Positions 20,149 to 31,885 of a stretch of 64,000 nucleotides of DNA are shown in pieces. Source of the DNA: Termitomyces sp. T153. Taxonomy: Eukaryota > Basidiomycota > Agaricomycetes > Agaricales > Lyophyllaceae. Under the pieces are notes generated by a model. It did no database searches and had not been told where the DNA came from. It saw only the letters and a list, made by a program, of their open reading frames with translations. Made by a program: the position numbers and the translations under genes. Position 1 is the first letter of the stretch, and the number at the start of each line of letters is the position of its first letter. The DNA lies in the NCBI GenBank assembly GCA_018296165.2, contig JACKQL020000145.1, positions 34,620 through 98,619 of the forward strand, given 5' to 3'.

Positions 20149-23070
20149 ATGGAGGAACAGATTTTGCATGAAGTAGTTTCTATGAAGTATCATGAATTTG
20201 TTGACATATTCTCCAAAGGAACTGCAAAGGAGCTCCCTCCACACCAATCTTATGACCACAAAATTGATCTCAAAGAAGGCACCTCCCCTCCATTTGGCAA
20301 GATCTACAACATGTTGGAAGTCAAACTCCAGGCTCTCAAAGACTACCTCAATGACATGCTCAGTAAAGGTTTTATATGTCCATTGATCTCCACCACTGGA
20401 GCTCTAGTTCTGTTTTCCAAGCAGGACAGCTCTCTCTGCCTCTGCATTGACTACTGGGAACTTAACAAATTCACCAAAAAGAACTGGTATCCTCTTCCCC
20501 TGATTAGTGACTTTGTTGACTGCCTCTGCAGTGCAAAGATCTACACCAAGATAGACCTCTGCTCTGGCTACAACAATGTCTGGATTGCTCCAAGGCATGA
20601 ATGGAAGACTGCCTTCTGCACCTGCTACAGCCTCTTCAAATAGCTTGTAATGCCCTTCAGAATGACCAACTTCCCTGCCACCTTTCAGTACTTCATGAAT
20701 GACATCTTCCACAACATGAACAATGTTTTTGTTATCATATACTTGGACAACATTCTGATCTACTTGAATTCCCTAGAGGAACATCCAGAGCATGTCTGCT
20801 GTGTCCTAGAACAACTCCAGGAGTACCACCCCCATGCCAAACCCAAGAAGTGCTCCTTCCACACCATGGAGGTCAAATACCTTGGAGTTATTGTTACTCC
20901 AGATGGCATATGTATGGACCCAACCAAGGTCAAGGCCATTCTCAACTGGCCTCCATTGCAAAATGTCAAAGAGGTACAGTCTTTTCTGGGGTTTGCTAAC
21001 TTCTATTGCTGGTTCATTGACATCTACTCTGGGATCATGAAACCCCTCAATTGGATCACCTGGAAGAACACCTCCTGGGACTAGAATAGCAAATGCTAAA
21101 GTGTTTTCACCCTCCTCAAAAAGACCTTCACCTCTGCCATTTTGACCCCTCCCTGCTAATAGTACTCAAATGCAATACCTCTGACTATGCCATTGCTGCA
21201 ATACTCTCCCAGTTGGACTCCAGAGGGAAGGATCTCTGCCCCATTGCCTTTTACACCCATTTGATAATCCTCACAGAGCTCAACTATGACATCTATGACA
21301 AAGAACTCCTTGCTATCATCAAAGCCTTCTGGCAGTGGAGAGCCTACCTTGAAGGAGCCCTGCATCACATCCAAGTCTACTCCAACTGCAATGACCTATG
21401 ATACTTCACCACCACCAAGCAGCTCAGCTGCTGACAAGCTTGTTGGTCCAAAGCACTCTCTGAGTACAACTTCACCATCCACTATTGCCCTAGTTGACTT
21501 GGTACAAAACCCAATGCCCTCACCCAAAAGCCTGATGTGTATCCAAAGAAGTCATTTGAAGCTGAGTAGAATGCATTTAACCATTAAGTGGTAATCCCCC
21601 CCAAACACCTTTATGCCATGCTGATTATGAATGAAGAAAAGATCCTTCACCAAATTTGAGATGCACCTCTGGACCCTTTCTGCACCCAGCATGATCCCTG
21701 CAACAACTCTGCTGATGAGCCAGCAGCTGACCAACTCTTCACACTACCCCTGGACCATTTACTCTTACTCCAGGAAGGATGTATCTATGCTCTGGACCAC
21801 AAGCCCATTCACCTTGGCATAGTCTGGTGGCATCACAATTACAAACTCTAAGGACATCCAGGAATCCATAAGACCCTCCAACTCATTTCCCAGACTTACT
21901 TTTGGCCAAAAACGAAGCAGGATGTCATACAATACATATGGGTCTGCAAACCATACTTCCAGGCCAAGGTACTCCACCATCACATCTATGGCCTGCTGAA
22001 ACCCCTCCCCATTGGCTGCCACCCCTGGTCCTTGATATCAATGGACCACATTAGAAAGCTTCCTGACTCTGAAGGCTTTGATGCCATCTTTATTGTCATC
22101 TGCTGCCTCACCAATTAGCAAGCTATCTTCATCCCCTGCCACACTACCAACAACACTCTGGAGTTTGCCAGGCTATTCTTCCTCAAGCATGTATTCTCCA
22201 AGCATAGACTCCCAGACAACATCATCTCTAATCACAGCCCTTTCTTTGTCTCCCACTTCTAGCAATCATTGTGCAAGGCCCTCAAAATAAAGACTAACCT
22301 ATTAATTGCCTATCTATGGAAACCAATGGACAAACAGAATGAGTAAACCAGACCTAGAACAGTATCTCCACCTCTACATTAATTATTTACAGAACAACTG
22401 GTATGCAGAACTTCCCCTCACCAAGTTTACTTATAATAACACTCCTTACTCAACCACCAGAGTTTTCCCTTTTTATGCCAACAAGGGATACAACTCCCAG
22501 CTCATACTATTGCTTAAAGATATCCCCTATGATCCTCCACCAGTTCTTCTGGGACAAAATCAACACTGCCAATCAAGCCTATTCCAAGCATGCCAATACT
22601 CAATGTGACCCCACTCCCAACTGGTCTCCTAGAACTCTGGTTTGGCTTGATTGATGCATCTTCAAGACTCAGAGGCCCTCCGTCAAGCTTGACCATAAAT
22701 GACTTGGCCCCTTCAAGATCCTCTGAAAGGTCTTGACTCATGCCTACAAACTCAACCTATCTCTGGGCCTAAAGGGCCTCCACCTAGTTTTCCACATCTG
22801 CCTCCTTGAGAAATATACTCTGGACCCCTTTCCTGGACAACACCTCAGCCAACTACCACCTGTCAAAGTCAAAGATGAGTATCCCTACAAAGTTGACTAA
22901 ATCCTTGACTCCCACCTCATCTGCAGTTGACCCCACTACCTGATCTATTGGAAGGGCTACAGACCCAAGGACAACACTTGGGAACCCTGCAAAAATTGCT
23001 CTGGCACCCCTGCCAAACTCTGGGACTCCCATCAATGACACCTTACCAAGCTCTGAGACCTCCAGGATTA
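20149..23070 (+). pseudogene. Gypsy copy 1: RT, RNase H, integrase and chromodomain
   Basis: RT at 20149-21084: FVDIFSKGTAKELPPHQSYD, GKIYNMLEVKLQALKDYLND, CIDYWELNKFTKKNWYPLPL, YTKIDLCSGYNNV, then YLDNILIY, where the YxDD catalytic pair has lost its second Asp (D to N), and VKYLGVIVTPDGI. RNase H at ~21090-21420. Integrase from ~21640 to 22330, ending in a region with YINYLQNNWYAELPLTKFTY. A C-terminal chromodomain at ~22860-22990 (YLIYWKGYRPKDNTWEP) places the element in the chromovirus branch of Ty3/gypsy. Stops and frame changes throughout. The 3' non-coding border CTCCTGCCTCTGGATTTATT (23100) is shared with 27860 and 58580. Confidence 0.85.
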
Positions 23071-23274
23071 GTTGACATAGATGGTATTAGTGGGCATAAC
23101 TCCTGCCTCTGGATTTATTAGGAATTCAACTCCCATGAGTAAATCACTGCATATTCTATTTCTAATCTCCTTACTTAAATCTGAAATTTCATTTGTTTCA
23201 CACCAGTCAAAGCACAATCCAAGAATCAGTATGACACAAACTACAAAAAACAATATATGACAAAATGGAACTGC

Positions 23275-24150
23275 AAAAGGTGCAAGAGAAAAGGGAAACA
23301 AGGTCCAGACCCCCCCATCACTCTTCCTCCCCCTCTGAAACTACCCTTGCCACCCTCCCAATCAAATCCACCTCCATATGGGCTACCACTATGGCCAAAA
23401 CCTCTGGATGCCCAGGTAGGAGCTCCCCCACATCAGTTGCCACCTTCCACCATAAACTGGAGTCTGCTGCATTCCTCCACTGGTGCCCTATCAGCAGCTG
23501 CCCCATCTGTCTGAACCTCTGCTCTAGCTCTGGAGAAAGATTCCAGGCATCTGTGCCAGTCCATTTCTGCACTGATACATGAGTGGCCAACACCCTGTCC
23601 AGGAGAATCTGGTGCTCACAAACCCAGTCTGCCATGTGTTAGGAGAGCTGGAATAGGAGGAAACAAGGGACTCACACATAATCCCCCTCTGCCTCAAGGC
23701 TGCCTCATTGGCCAGCCACTCCTTGTGCTTTCTTGCAGCCTCCACCACTGCCTGGAGCACACCCACTTCTGGTACTAACTGCTGTACCCCCTGCTTTGCC
23801 CATGCCTCCAACTGCCCCAACTGCTCCTGCAGTCCCTGTGTAACAGCCTTCTAATTCCACTATGCCATATATCCATCCCTCCATGCCATATCCTGCTCCC
23901 TCTGCATTGTGTCACAATTTCCCCCCACTCTCTGGAGCTCCTCCTTGCAGGTTTCCAACATCCTTGTTAGTGCCTCTACCCACTAGTGCAAGAGGGCCTT
24001 GGAAATTGAGGAGGATGGCTTGAAACCTGGATCATGCCCACTCCCAGGATGGGCATTGATGAGTGTGCCTGTAGAGCTAGGGCTGACTGCAATAACAACC
24101 ATGGAGTTTGGGAGGAGCCTCTAGACAGGCCCACCACCACTGCTAATAAC
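23275..24150 (-). pseudogene. Antisense coiled-coil gene of the gypsy family, decayed copy 1
   Basis: Minus-strand exons match those of the intact gene at 58781-59912. The coiled-coil part reads QGLQEQLGQLEAWAKQG and AARKHKEWLANEAALRQRGI and ends at a GTGAGT donor (~23670); the intron contains CTCCTAACACA and ends CAG; the next exon opens WVCEHQILLDRVLA and continues LEQRFRQMGQLLIGH and WWKVATDVGELLPGHPEVLA. It lies between the pol end and the 3' LTR, as in the young element. Several stops from C-to-T changes. Confidence 0.75.
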
Positions 24151-24481
24151 TCTGCAAAATGAGTCAGTCCAGCCCAAACACAGAACCAGTGTACCTACAA
24201 CTATGATACATTGAGTCTATTTTTTTTGGTCCTGCCACTAGTCAAGCTTTGCCTGCTGATCCTTGTATTCTGCACATATGCCTGTGCATTTCTTGTTAGA
24301 AGGTGGAGGAGTTTGAGATGCTGACAACAACAATGAGGTTGAGAGATCATTTGCAAGAGAATTGAAGCAGCCTCAGGGTACATCCTGACCCTTTTTAATT
24401 TCTTGGAGGAGCTTTCTGATGGATGACAATCCTTGCTTTGACTTTGTTCCCCATGCTGCTGCTGCTGAACAGGGGAGGTGA

Positions 24482-25140
24482 TGTCACAACTCACTTCCAG
24501 ACTACCAGACCTCTTTCCAAGCCACTTTCCAAGCCACTCTGCTTTCTTGGAGTCCCCCCCACCACCCTCTCAACTCACTCTGACCTTTATTTACCCATGG
24601 TGCCTGCCCTGGATAACTCCAACACTTCCCTGGCAAACTCTGACAGCATTCTAGCAAACTCCAATGTGTTCTCTATGGGCCCCATTACTCTCCTTCTCTT
24701 CCCAAGCCCTCAGGCCCCTCTGACATCTCCCCTAACCCCAGCACATATCACTGACTTGTTTCCTTGACCTACTTGACCACTCTGAAACTCCCTGACAACT
24801 ATGGAGCAGACCACATCTCTATCAGTTCCAATCAGAATATCACTATGGCCCACCATCTGATTAGAACTGATACCCATCAATCCTGCATGGCTCCAATGAG
24901 CCCTGCTGTTGCACCCTCAGTCTCTGGAGGAGGCCTAGTAGTTAGTATATAAGCTGTAGAACAATATCTGTTACAGTAGTCTTGATATTACCTGTAGTTA
25001 CTTGTTTCTTGTTACACATTTGTCTCTGTTACATTTCCCAGCCTTGTCTCCATTTTTATTTCTGTCTCTAGTCTGATGTCTCATCTCTATTCTATTTTGT
25101 TCTTGTTTCTATCTTGTCTTGACTCTGTCTCATCTCATAG
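24482..25140 (+). repeat. Gypsy copy 1 3' LTR, truncated
   Basis: Starts TGTCACAACTCACTTCC directly after the polypurine tract AGGGGAGGTGA (24471-24481), which parallels the tract before the LTR at 60125. It carries the family's block order, including TAGTTAGTATATAAGC near 24940, a promoter-like TATA segment. It breaks off near 25140, well short of the ~1150 bp full length, where gypsy copy 2 starts inside RT. Confidence 0.7.
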
Positions 25141-25189
25141 CCTGGCTTGACAAGTTGCAGGTACTATTAAGCAGTATCCAGTATCATGA

Positions 25190-26019
25190 TGCTGTGAGTC
25201 ACAACATTGAATATCTTGGAGTCATTGTTGCCCCAGATGGAGTATGCATGAATCCAGCCAATGTCAAGGCCATTCTCAACTGGCTCCCACCCTGGAATGT
25301 CAAAGAGGTACAGTCCTTCCTGGGATTTGCTAAATTCTACTGCAAATTCATTGACAACTACTCTGGGATCATGAAACCCCTCAACTAACTTATCCAGAAG
25401 GACACCCTGTGGAGCTGGGACAGCAAGTGCCAGAGCATATTCACTCTTCTCAAAAAAGCTTTCACCTCTGCTCCTATCCTCTGCCACATTGAACCTGCTC
25501 TGCTTATTGTACTCAAATGCAATGCCCCCAACTACACCATTGCTGAAATACTCCCAGATGGATCCCAATGGGAAGAACCTCTGCCCTATCACCTTCTACA
25601 CCTGCTTGATGATCATCATGGAGCTCAACTACAACATCTACAATAAGATGCTCCTCACCATTGTTGAAGCTTTTTGGCAATGGAGGGTCTACTTTGAAGG
25701 AGCCCTGCATTACACACAGATCTACTCTGACCACAAAAACCTACAGTATTTTACCACCACCAAACTACTCAGCCACTGACAAGCCTGCTGGTCTGAGACC
25801 CTCTCCAAATATGACTTCACCATTCATTATTGCTCTAGCTGATTTGGTGTCAAACTCAACACCCTCACCCAGAGACCAGATGTGTACCCCAAGAAGTTGT
25901 TTGAGGCTGAGTGCAATGTGTTCAACCACCAAGTGGTAATCTTTCCTAAACATCTTCATGTTATGCTAATTATGAATGAAGAAGGAAGTCTCTACCAAAT
26001 CTAAAATGCACTCCCACAT
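25190..26019 (+). pseudogene. Gypsy copy 2: RT end, RNase H and start of integrase
   Basis: Starts in the last part of RT (IEYLGVIVAPDGVCMNPANV, VQSFLGFAKFYCKFIDNYSG) and passes through RNase H (LTIVEAFWQWRVYFEGALHY, SDHKNLQYF), then the integrase N-terminal region, ending at 26019 where a solo LTR is inserted. CG sites are almost absent. It is 5'-truncated against the LTR fragment at 24482-25140. Confidence 0.8.
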
Positions 26020-26024
26020 GCCTT

Positions 26025-27002
26025 TGTCAGGTTCTGCTGACCACAGGGGCTCAGCTTAAATGAGTGAGTCCTTGCTAGGCAGACACAATGTCCTGCACTC
26101 ATAACTCGCACTCCAGGAAGCTCTAGACATAAATACTTATGAGAGCAAGCTGCTGGGGGGTCTGAGTAAGTCTAAGGAGGTCTGACAAGGCTCTGGGAAG
26201 TCTAAGACTAAGGGCAAGCATGGAGGTTTGTCAGGTACAAGTCTGGGATTGAATACTTGGAAGGTGGGGCAACTGGAGGTAATGCAAGTAATGGGAGTGG
26301 GACCAAGCTTGGATAGGTGATCAGATGGAGTTGAAGGATACCAGGGCCAAGCATAGGACAAGGTCTGGAGTTAGACAGGAATGTACAGAGTCATAGAAAT
26401 ATAGACAGGAATCAGAATGGAGATATACTTAAAAGGAGATCAGGCACACATGAAAGGAAACTGAGATAGATAAGACAAGATGGAGTCAAGATGAGATAGA
26501 GATGAGAATGAAATAGAATTGGAAATGAGATGAGACAAGATTGGAGACAATGAGACAGAACCTAGAGAGGAAACTAGGAAACAAGATGTAATAGGACACA
26601 ATCATTAATATCAAGACTCTTATAGCAAATATTACTCTACAACTTAAATACTGATTACTGGGCCTTCTCTGGGAATTGCAGGTCTGATGGCAGGGCTTGT
26701 TGGAGCCACATGGGCTGGATGGGTGTTGGGTCTGATCAGGTGGGCCATAGTGACACATTGGTTCAGGCCTGTGATGTGTGTGTGCCAGAGTTTAGAAGAA
26801 GCAGTGGGGATACTCAGAAGCTCAGTTGTGTTTGGAGGAGTAACAGGGCCTGCATGGAAGACTTCAGAGTTGGCCAAAGTAGTGTCAGAGTTTGCTGGAG
26901 CAGGCACCAGGGGTGAGCAAGGGCTGGGGGCAGGTTGAGGGGCTAGGGGGTATTTTGGGGAAGTGGAAGATGCTTGGGGAGGTCCAGGGATGGGTTGTGG
27001 CA
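26025..27002 (-). mobile_element. Solo gypsy LTR, inverted, TSD GCCTT
   Basis: Starts TGTCAGGTTCTGCTGACC and ends GATGGGTTGTGGCA, the reverse complement of a TGTCACAACCC...GGTCAGCAGAACCTGACA LTR (one A-to-G change near the end). Flanked by GCCTT at 26020-26024 and 27003-27007. 978 bp; decayed, with little CG. It interrupts the integrase gene of gypsy copy 2. Confidence 0.8.
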
Positions 27003-27007
27003 GCCTT

Positions 27008-27840
27008 CACCACCCCAAGACCATCAAATAGATGGAGTGAGTAAACTAGACCTTGAAACAGTATCTCCACCTCTATATTAACTACTTACAGAATAATTGG
27101 TGCAAAGAACTTCCCCTCACTAAGTTTACCTACAATAACACCCCCCACTCCACTACTGGGGTCTCTCCTTTCTATGCTAACAAGGGAATCAATCTCCAGC
27201 TTACTCTGTCACTCAAAGATATCTTCTCCCATGTTGCCCATGAAGTTGCCCAAGACCTCTGGTCCCTCTACTAGTTCCTTTAAGACAAAATAAACACTGC
27301 CAACTGAGCCTACTCCAAGCATGCCAACACCCAATGTGAAACCACCCCTAACTAGACCATTAGCACCCTTGTGTAGCTTGACCAGCATAACTTCAAGACA
27401 TGAAGGCCCTCTATAAAGCTTGACCACAAGCAACTTGGCCCTTTCAAGCTTGACCATAAGCAGCTCAGCCCTTTCAGGGTCCTCCAGAAGGTCTTGACTC
27501 ATGCTTACAAGCTCAACCTACCTCTGGGCCTGAAGGGCCTCCACCCAATTTTCCATATCCACCTCCTCAAAAAGTATGCTCTGGACCCCTTCCCTGGACA
27601 ATGCCCCAGTCAACCCTTGCCCATTCAAGTCAAGGACAAGTACCACTATGAGATCAACCACATCCTCAACTTCCACCTCATCCATGGTTGATTACACTAC
27701 CTGGTCCATTGGAAGGGCTACAGACCTGAAGACAACACCTGGGCATCCCAGAAGAACCTCTTCAGTGCCCTGCCAAGCTCTGGGATTGCCACCAATGACA
27801 TCCCACCAAGTTCCAGGACCCCCAGGACTAGTACTTACAG
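27008..27840 (+). pseudogene. Gypsy copy 2: integrase C-terminal part and chromodomain
   Basis: Continues copy 2 after the solo LTR: YLHLYINYLQNNWCKELPLT, FTYNNTPHSTTGVSPFYANK, HAYKLNLPLGLKGLHPIFHI and a chromodomain LHYLVHWKGYRPEDNTWAS (~27690-27750). About 0.6 kb of the integrase catalytic core present in copy 1 is missing, and since the solo LTR has a clean TSD the deletion must predate that insertion. The family's 3' border CTCCTGCCTCTAGATTCACT follows at 27860. Confidence 0.8.
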
Positions 27841-28039
27841 ACAGCAGTAGTGGGCATAACTCCTGCCTCTAGATTCACTAGGGATTCAACTCCCACCAGG
27901 AACCTCCTGTGTATTTTATTCCTCTTCTTTTACATATTCTGAGGAATACTTTTTTTACATCAGCAAAACAAGGAAGTTCAAGAGATTATAATACAATTAC
28001 AGTACAAGATGTTATGACAAAGCATACAAACAATCTAAG

Positions 28040-28185
28040 AAGAACAAGAAGTAAAGTCCAGGGCTGCCTCACTCCCTTCCCCCCTTCAGGATCCCCTTGT
28101 ACATTTCTGCCACTGCCAACTCCACCTCCATCTGTGCCACCACCATTGCCAGAATCTCTGTGAACCCAGGTAGGACTTCCCCCAC
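28040..28185 (-). pseudogene. Antisense coiled-coil gene, C-terminal fragment only
   Basis: The plus-strand text CCACCATTGCCAGAATCTCTG (28139-28159) and its surroundings match the end of the antisense gene at 23340-23430. Reading on the minus strand, only the last ~45 codons of the final exon are present. The fragment ends where dispersed repeat R1 begins (~28190), so the rest was lost. Confidence 0.55.
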
Positions 28186-28189
28186 ATCT

Positions 28190-28471
28190 GCAGTGATAAG
28201 ACTCTAGTCTTGCTGAGTACAGATTTCCATCTCTTCCTATGTTTTGGCAACTTCCAGATTTCCTAGTTTGTATGCAATGCAATGGTCATGTGACTTTGTC
28301 ACATGTGGTCTAGACCCTCAGCACACTGACTGACCTTTGCCCTAGTACCCTCTGGCACCCTCCTAGCAAAGTCCCCAACAATATTTCTTTCTTGGTATCA
28401 TTACTGCAGTTTTTATTATTTTCTGATCTAGTCTAATTTTCTTAATATGTGCAGCCCTAGCAACCAGCATA
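28190..28471. repeat. Dispersed repeat R1, copy 2
   Basis: Matches copy 1 from CTTGCTGAGTACAGATTTCC through CCTCCTAGCAAAGTCCCCAA to ACCAGCATACTGGC, where homology to the other copies stops. Non-coding. Confidence 0.7.
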
Positions 28472-30500
28472 CTGGCACCACATGTAACTCACTCATTGAC
28501 AAAATCAATGACCTCTCTCCAGGAGGACTGTAATGGAATGGGCCCTCTGGCTTATTTTCAACTCAGTAGCACCCCCCCCCCAGCCCCAGTCTTTGTCCTT
28601 ACCACTGTGTGTAGTCACTTTTTCCACTATAGAATTTAATCATACACACTTGGGACTGGGGACTGAGGCTCATCCAACCAACTGTCACATTTTTTTGTAT
28701 ATCCAGCCCTAGTAGCTCTCCACTGTGGCTATAGTGGAGAACTGGCTGTTCACTCATATCTCTGCTTTCCTTTGACTTCTGGACCCCTTTCTGAACTCCT
28801 TTGGAACCTTTTTTCTGCTATTGAAGGTTTCTTCCTTGTTAGAAGGATTGGAGAAGGTTTTGGGATGGATGGAATGTGTTTGAGAATGAGAGGTGGATGT
28901 CATCAGGAGACATTGGGTCATATCTTAGAAAGGAGTGCTTGGTTTGCCTCAGTTTCTTTTGCACCTTCTTTCACTCATCTCTAGGACCTTTCTAATACCT
29001 GCATTGCCCCATATACCCACCCTCTTCATGCTCTATGCTTGATGTTGTGCTCAAACACTGATTCATCAATATCTTGTGATCTGCTGGACCATTTCCTTCA
29101 ATTCTAGCATTTTTAGACTTGCCTTGACCAGTGCCACTCAGCAATGTCTGATTCTGTACCAATCCAAGTGAAAGTTCCCTCTCAGTGCTGTCATTATCAT
29201 TCCAAACATCAACCACAGATATCTTGTGATCTGTGGGACCATTTGCCTCAATTCTTTCACTGCTGGACTTGTGTCAACCACCACTTTCCAACAATACCTG
29301 GCTTTGCACCAATCCAAGCCATGGTTCTTGTTTGAGATTGTCACCATTGTTCATCACCTCCATCATCTCACCTCATGACTCTGTCCTTGCTGAACCTATG
29401 TTCCAAGGTTCTTCTAAGCTGTTTCTAGTTTGCTTTTACCACCCTTTCCCATTGCTACCCATACCATTCCTCACTGTTCACTATCTGGCCCAGTATTTTG
29501 GATTCTTTGCTATGGTGCCTTGGCCTGACACCTCCTTATGTGCATTGCATGGAAGATGAAAATATTCTGCTTTTTCACCTATATCCTGATGGATCCAACC
29601 CCTATCCATCCTCACCTTGTTGACTCTTGATACCATCCACCATAACTTATCTTTGTTGCATATCCACCTTGTGCCTTGGGCAGTGTTAATCTGAAGAGGC
29701 CTTTGCCTAATTCAAAGGGGTTAGGACTTTGTATGTTGCACATGTGCCTCACACTCTTCTGTAGTGATCTCTCAACATTGGACACACATTAGTGTGGTGT
29801 TTGAGAGTGGAGGCCTCTGCATAATTTCAGACTTTTGTCTGTTTGATCAAGGATTCACATGTTCAGTGGCTGGTCACTGCCACTTTCCACTTTGCTTTTT
29901 CCCAATCCATGTCCTGAGAATGTGGATGTTTCTTTTGGTATCCTTTCTATGGTTGGTCACTCTTTATTCATCCAACACACTGCCTACCTTATCTCATGGA
30001 TCTTCCCTCTCAACACTTGCTTTTTTTTCTGGGAGGGGTAGGGACATGGATGGAACCTGGGACAAGATTTTGAAGGGTGCATGGGAGGGGAGGATGGGGT
30101 GACAGACAAGAGTCAGATAAGGTCAGTAAACAACAGACTAGGGACTTATGAGAACTTCCTACCAAGGCACAGAGAGGTTGCTAGCAACTGGCACCTCTGG
30201 AGGTAGCATGGGAACAGGAGATTTTCTTGAAGAAATTAATGATGGCATTAGAAGGAAGAAATCGAAACTCACTGAGTGCTGCTAGGACCAGCAACTGGCC
30301 CTTCCTCATCAACCTCCATCTCTTCTCTGCCCAGGCTCCTAGCAATGGTAGTTGCTAGGTCCCTCCATGCCACCAGAGGTGTTGCCTCTGTCACCCTCCC
30401 CATTGCTGGCACCCTCCTCTTACTCTGCCTCCTTGCTATCTTCCACCACCTCCTTGCCCTTGCATTTCCCCTTTACTGCTGTTAGTCTGCACCCTGTTAT
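28472..30500. other. Unclassified repeat-like DNA with a ~150-bp tandem duplication
   Basis: No coding domain could be recognised. A segment of about 150 bp starting ATATCTTGTGATCTG is duplicated in tandem at ~29069-29219 and ~29220-29365 (shared GACCATTT.CTTCAATTCT, ACC.ATCCAAG). A palindrome GTTGCTAGCAAC lies at 30178-30189. Pyrimidine-rich and CG-poor, so it has probably decayed like the flanking transposons. Confidence 0.45.
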
Positions 30501-30506
30501 CTCATC

Positions 30507-31452
30507 CTAAAAAGTCAGCAGATCCAAGCTTGACCACTTGATTGTGATCAGTATGCCTACTGCCACTAGTGCCCCCTGTGCTATCACAAACTCCTGAATG
30601 CACTGGACTTTAACTGCCCTGGCAAAGTTGGCATTGACTTGCTTGCCAACCTGGCTCTGAAGAGTTTTGTGCTTCTTGGAGCAGGCCCTCTTCAATGCAT
30701 TGCAAGCAAAACATGGCTGGCTACTAGTTGGGTACCAGCATGAGTTGGGGTTGTTGGTTGACCAACATTTTTCACACTGGGAAGAATTAGCAACTGTTGT
30801 GGAAAGAAGGAAAAGCTTAGCATGCCCTGGCACTGGAAGAATGCCTGCCATGCAGCAGGAGAGACTGCTACTTTCCTCTTTGACCCAATCTTCATCAGCC
30901 CAGCTCCCCTGCTCTTGTTCAGGACTGTCCACCTCTTACAATACCTCAACAAGCCAACTAGCTCCTTGTCAGTAAAACTTGTTTGGGTTGGCATTTGGTG
31001 CTAGCATTAGCAATGGTGCTAACATAAAATCATTGACAAACTCACTACAAAGTCTTCCTCTTTATCCCATGCCTTTCCCTTGCCCTTCTTAGAGCCCTTG
31101 TGCTTCTTATGCAATGCCACTGGGCTTATAGCAACATTGTCATTGTCTTCAAATTCCTGCACAAGCCTTAGCAATAGTTGCTAGCAACAAAGCAGTAACT
31201 CACCTCAGATTCCACTGCCTTGGTCCTGCCCTTTTCCTTTCCTGGGCCCCTTGCTCACTTTGGTGACATTTCTGAGCCCCTAGCAACATTGCTAGCCTCC
31301 TCATTAGCTTCTTTGGCCTCCTTAACCTTGCCCTTGTCCTCTTCTAGCACAAAATCCACCTTCTTTCTACTCTCAGATGCCCTTGTAACTTGCAGCTTGC
31401 ATGGGGGGTGCTGAAACCAGAAAAGCTTATTAGGAGTCAAATCACTTACCAA
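30507..31452 (-). pseudogene. Spliced gene relic with a six-cysteine (C-x2-C ... C-x2-C) module
   Basis: Minus strand. An upstream exon (31204-31452) encodes a lysine-rich stretch (DKGKVKEAKEANEEASN, ARGPRKGKGRTKAVESE) with one TGA that looks like CGA-to-TGA. A 47-nt intron (31157-31203) with GTGAGT donor and TGTGCAG acceptor leads to EFEDNDNVAISPVALHKKHK and GKAWDKEEDFV, followed by a second GTGAGT donor at 31045. Further on, at ~30690-30790, are six cysteines in C-x2-C-x8-C-x8-C-x2-C-x6-C spacing (CEKC...SC...CFAC...AC), close to but not the same as a fungal Zn2Cys6 cluster. I recognise this as a recurring type of hypothetical protein in transposon-rich Agaricomycete DNA but cannot name it. 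Confidence 0.5.
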
Positions 31453-31885
31453 CTGAGATAAATACTTAGCAACATTGCCAACTTAGTGATGCCCCAAGCA
31501 ACATACTGTCATTCCTTCCCCTGAGAGGTCCTCCATTTTGTACTCAAGGAATTGCAGCAAGGTGAAGAAGGCTGACACACTGCACACACTGGATCTGTCA
31601 CAATTGTATCACATGTGAGTGCCAGTGGCCAGTTGATCTTTCCAAGAAAGACTTTGGGCAGCACACTCAAGGCCTATGCACTCAGAAGTAATGACAGCAG
31701 TAGAAGACATTTTTGCTCAGAGTGAGGAGAGTTGGTCCAAGTAAGCAAAGTTGGAGAGGAATTTGATGAAGTTTAATGTTGAGCTGGAACTATATAAACC
31801 CTCAAGATTTGGCACACAAACCAGCTAGCAAGTCATGGAACTTCAACAGTTGACTGAGGACAGTAAAAATTGACAGTCTAGGGGA

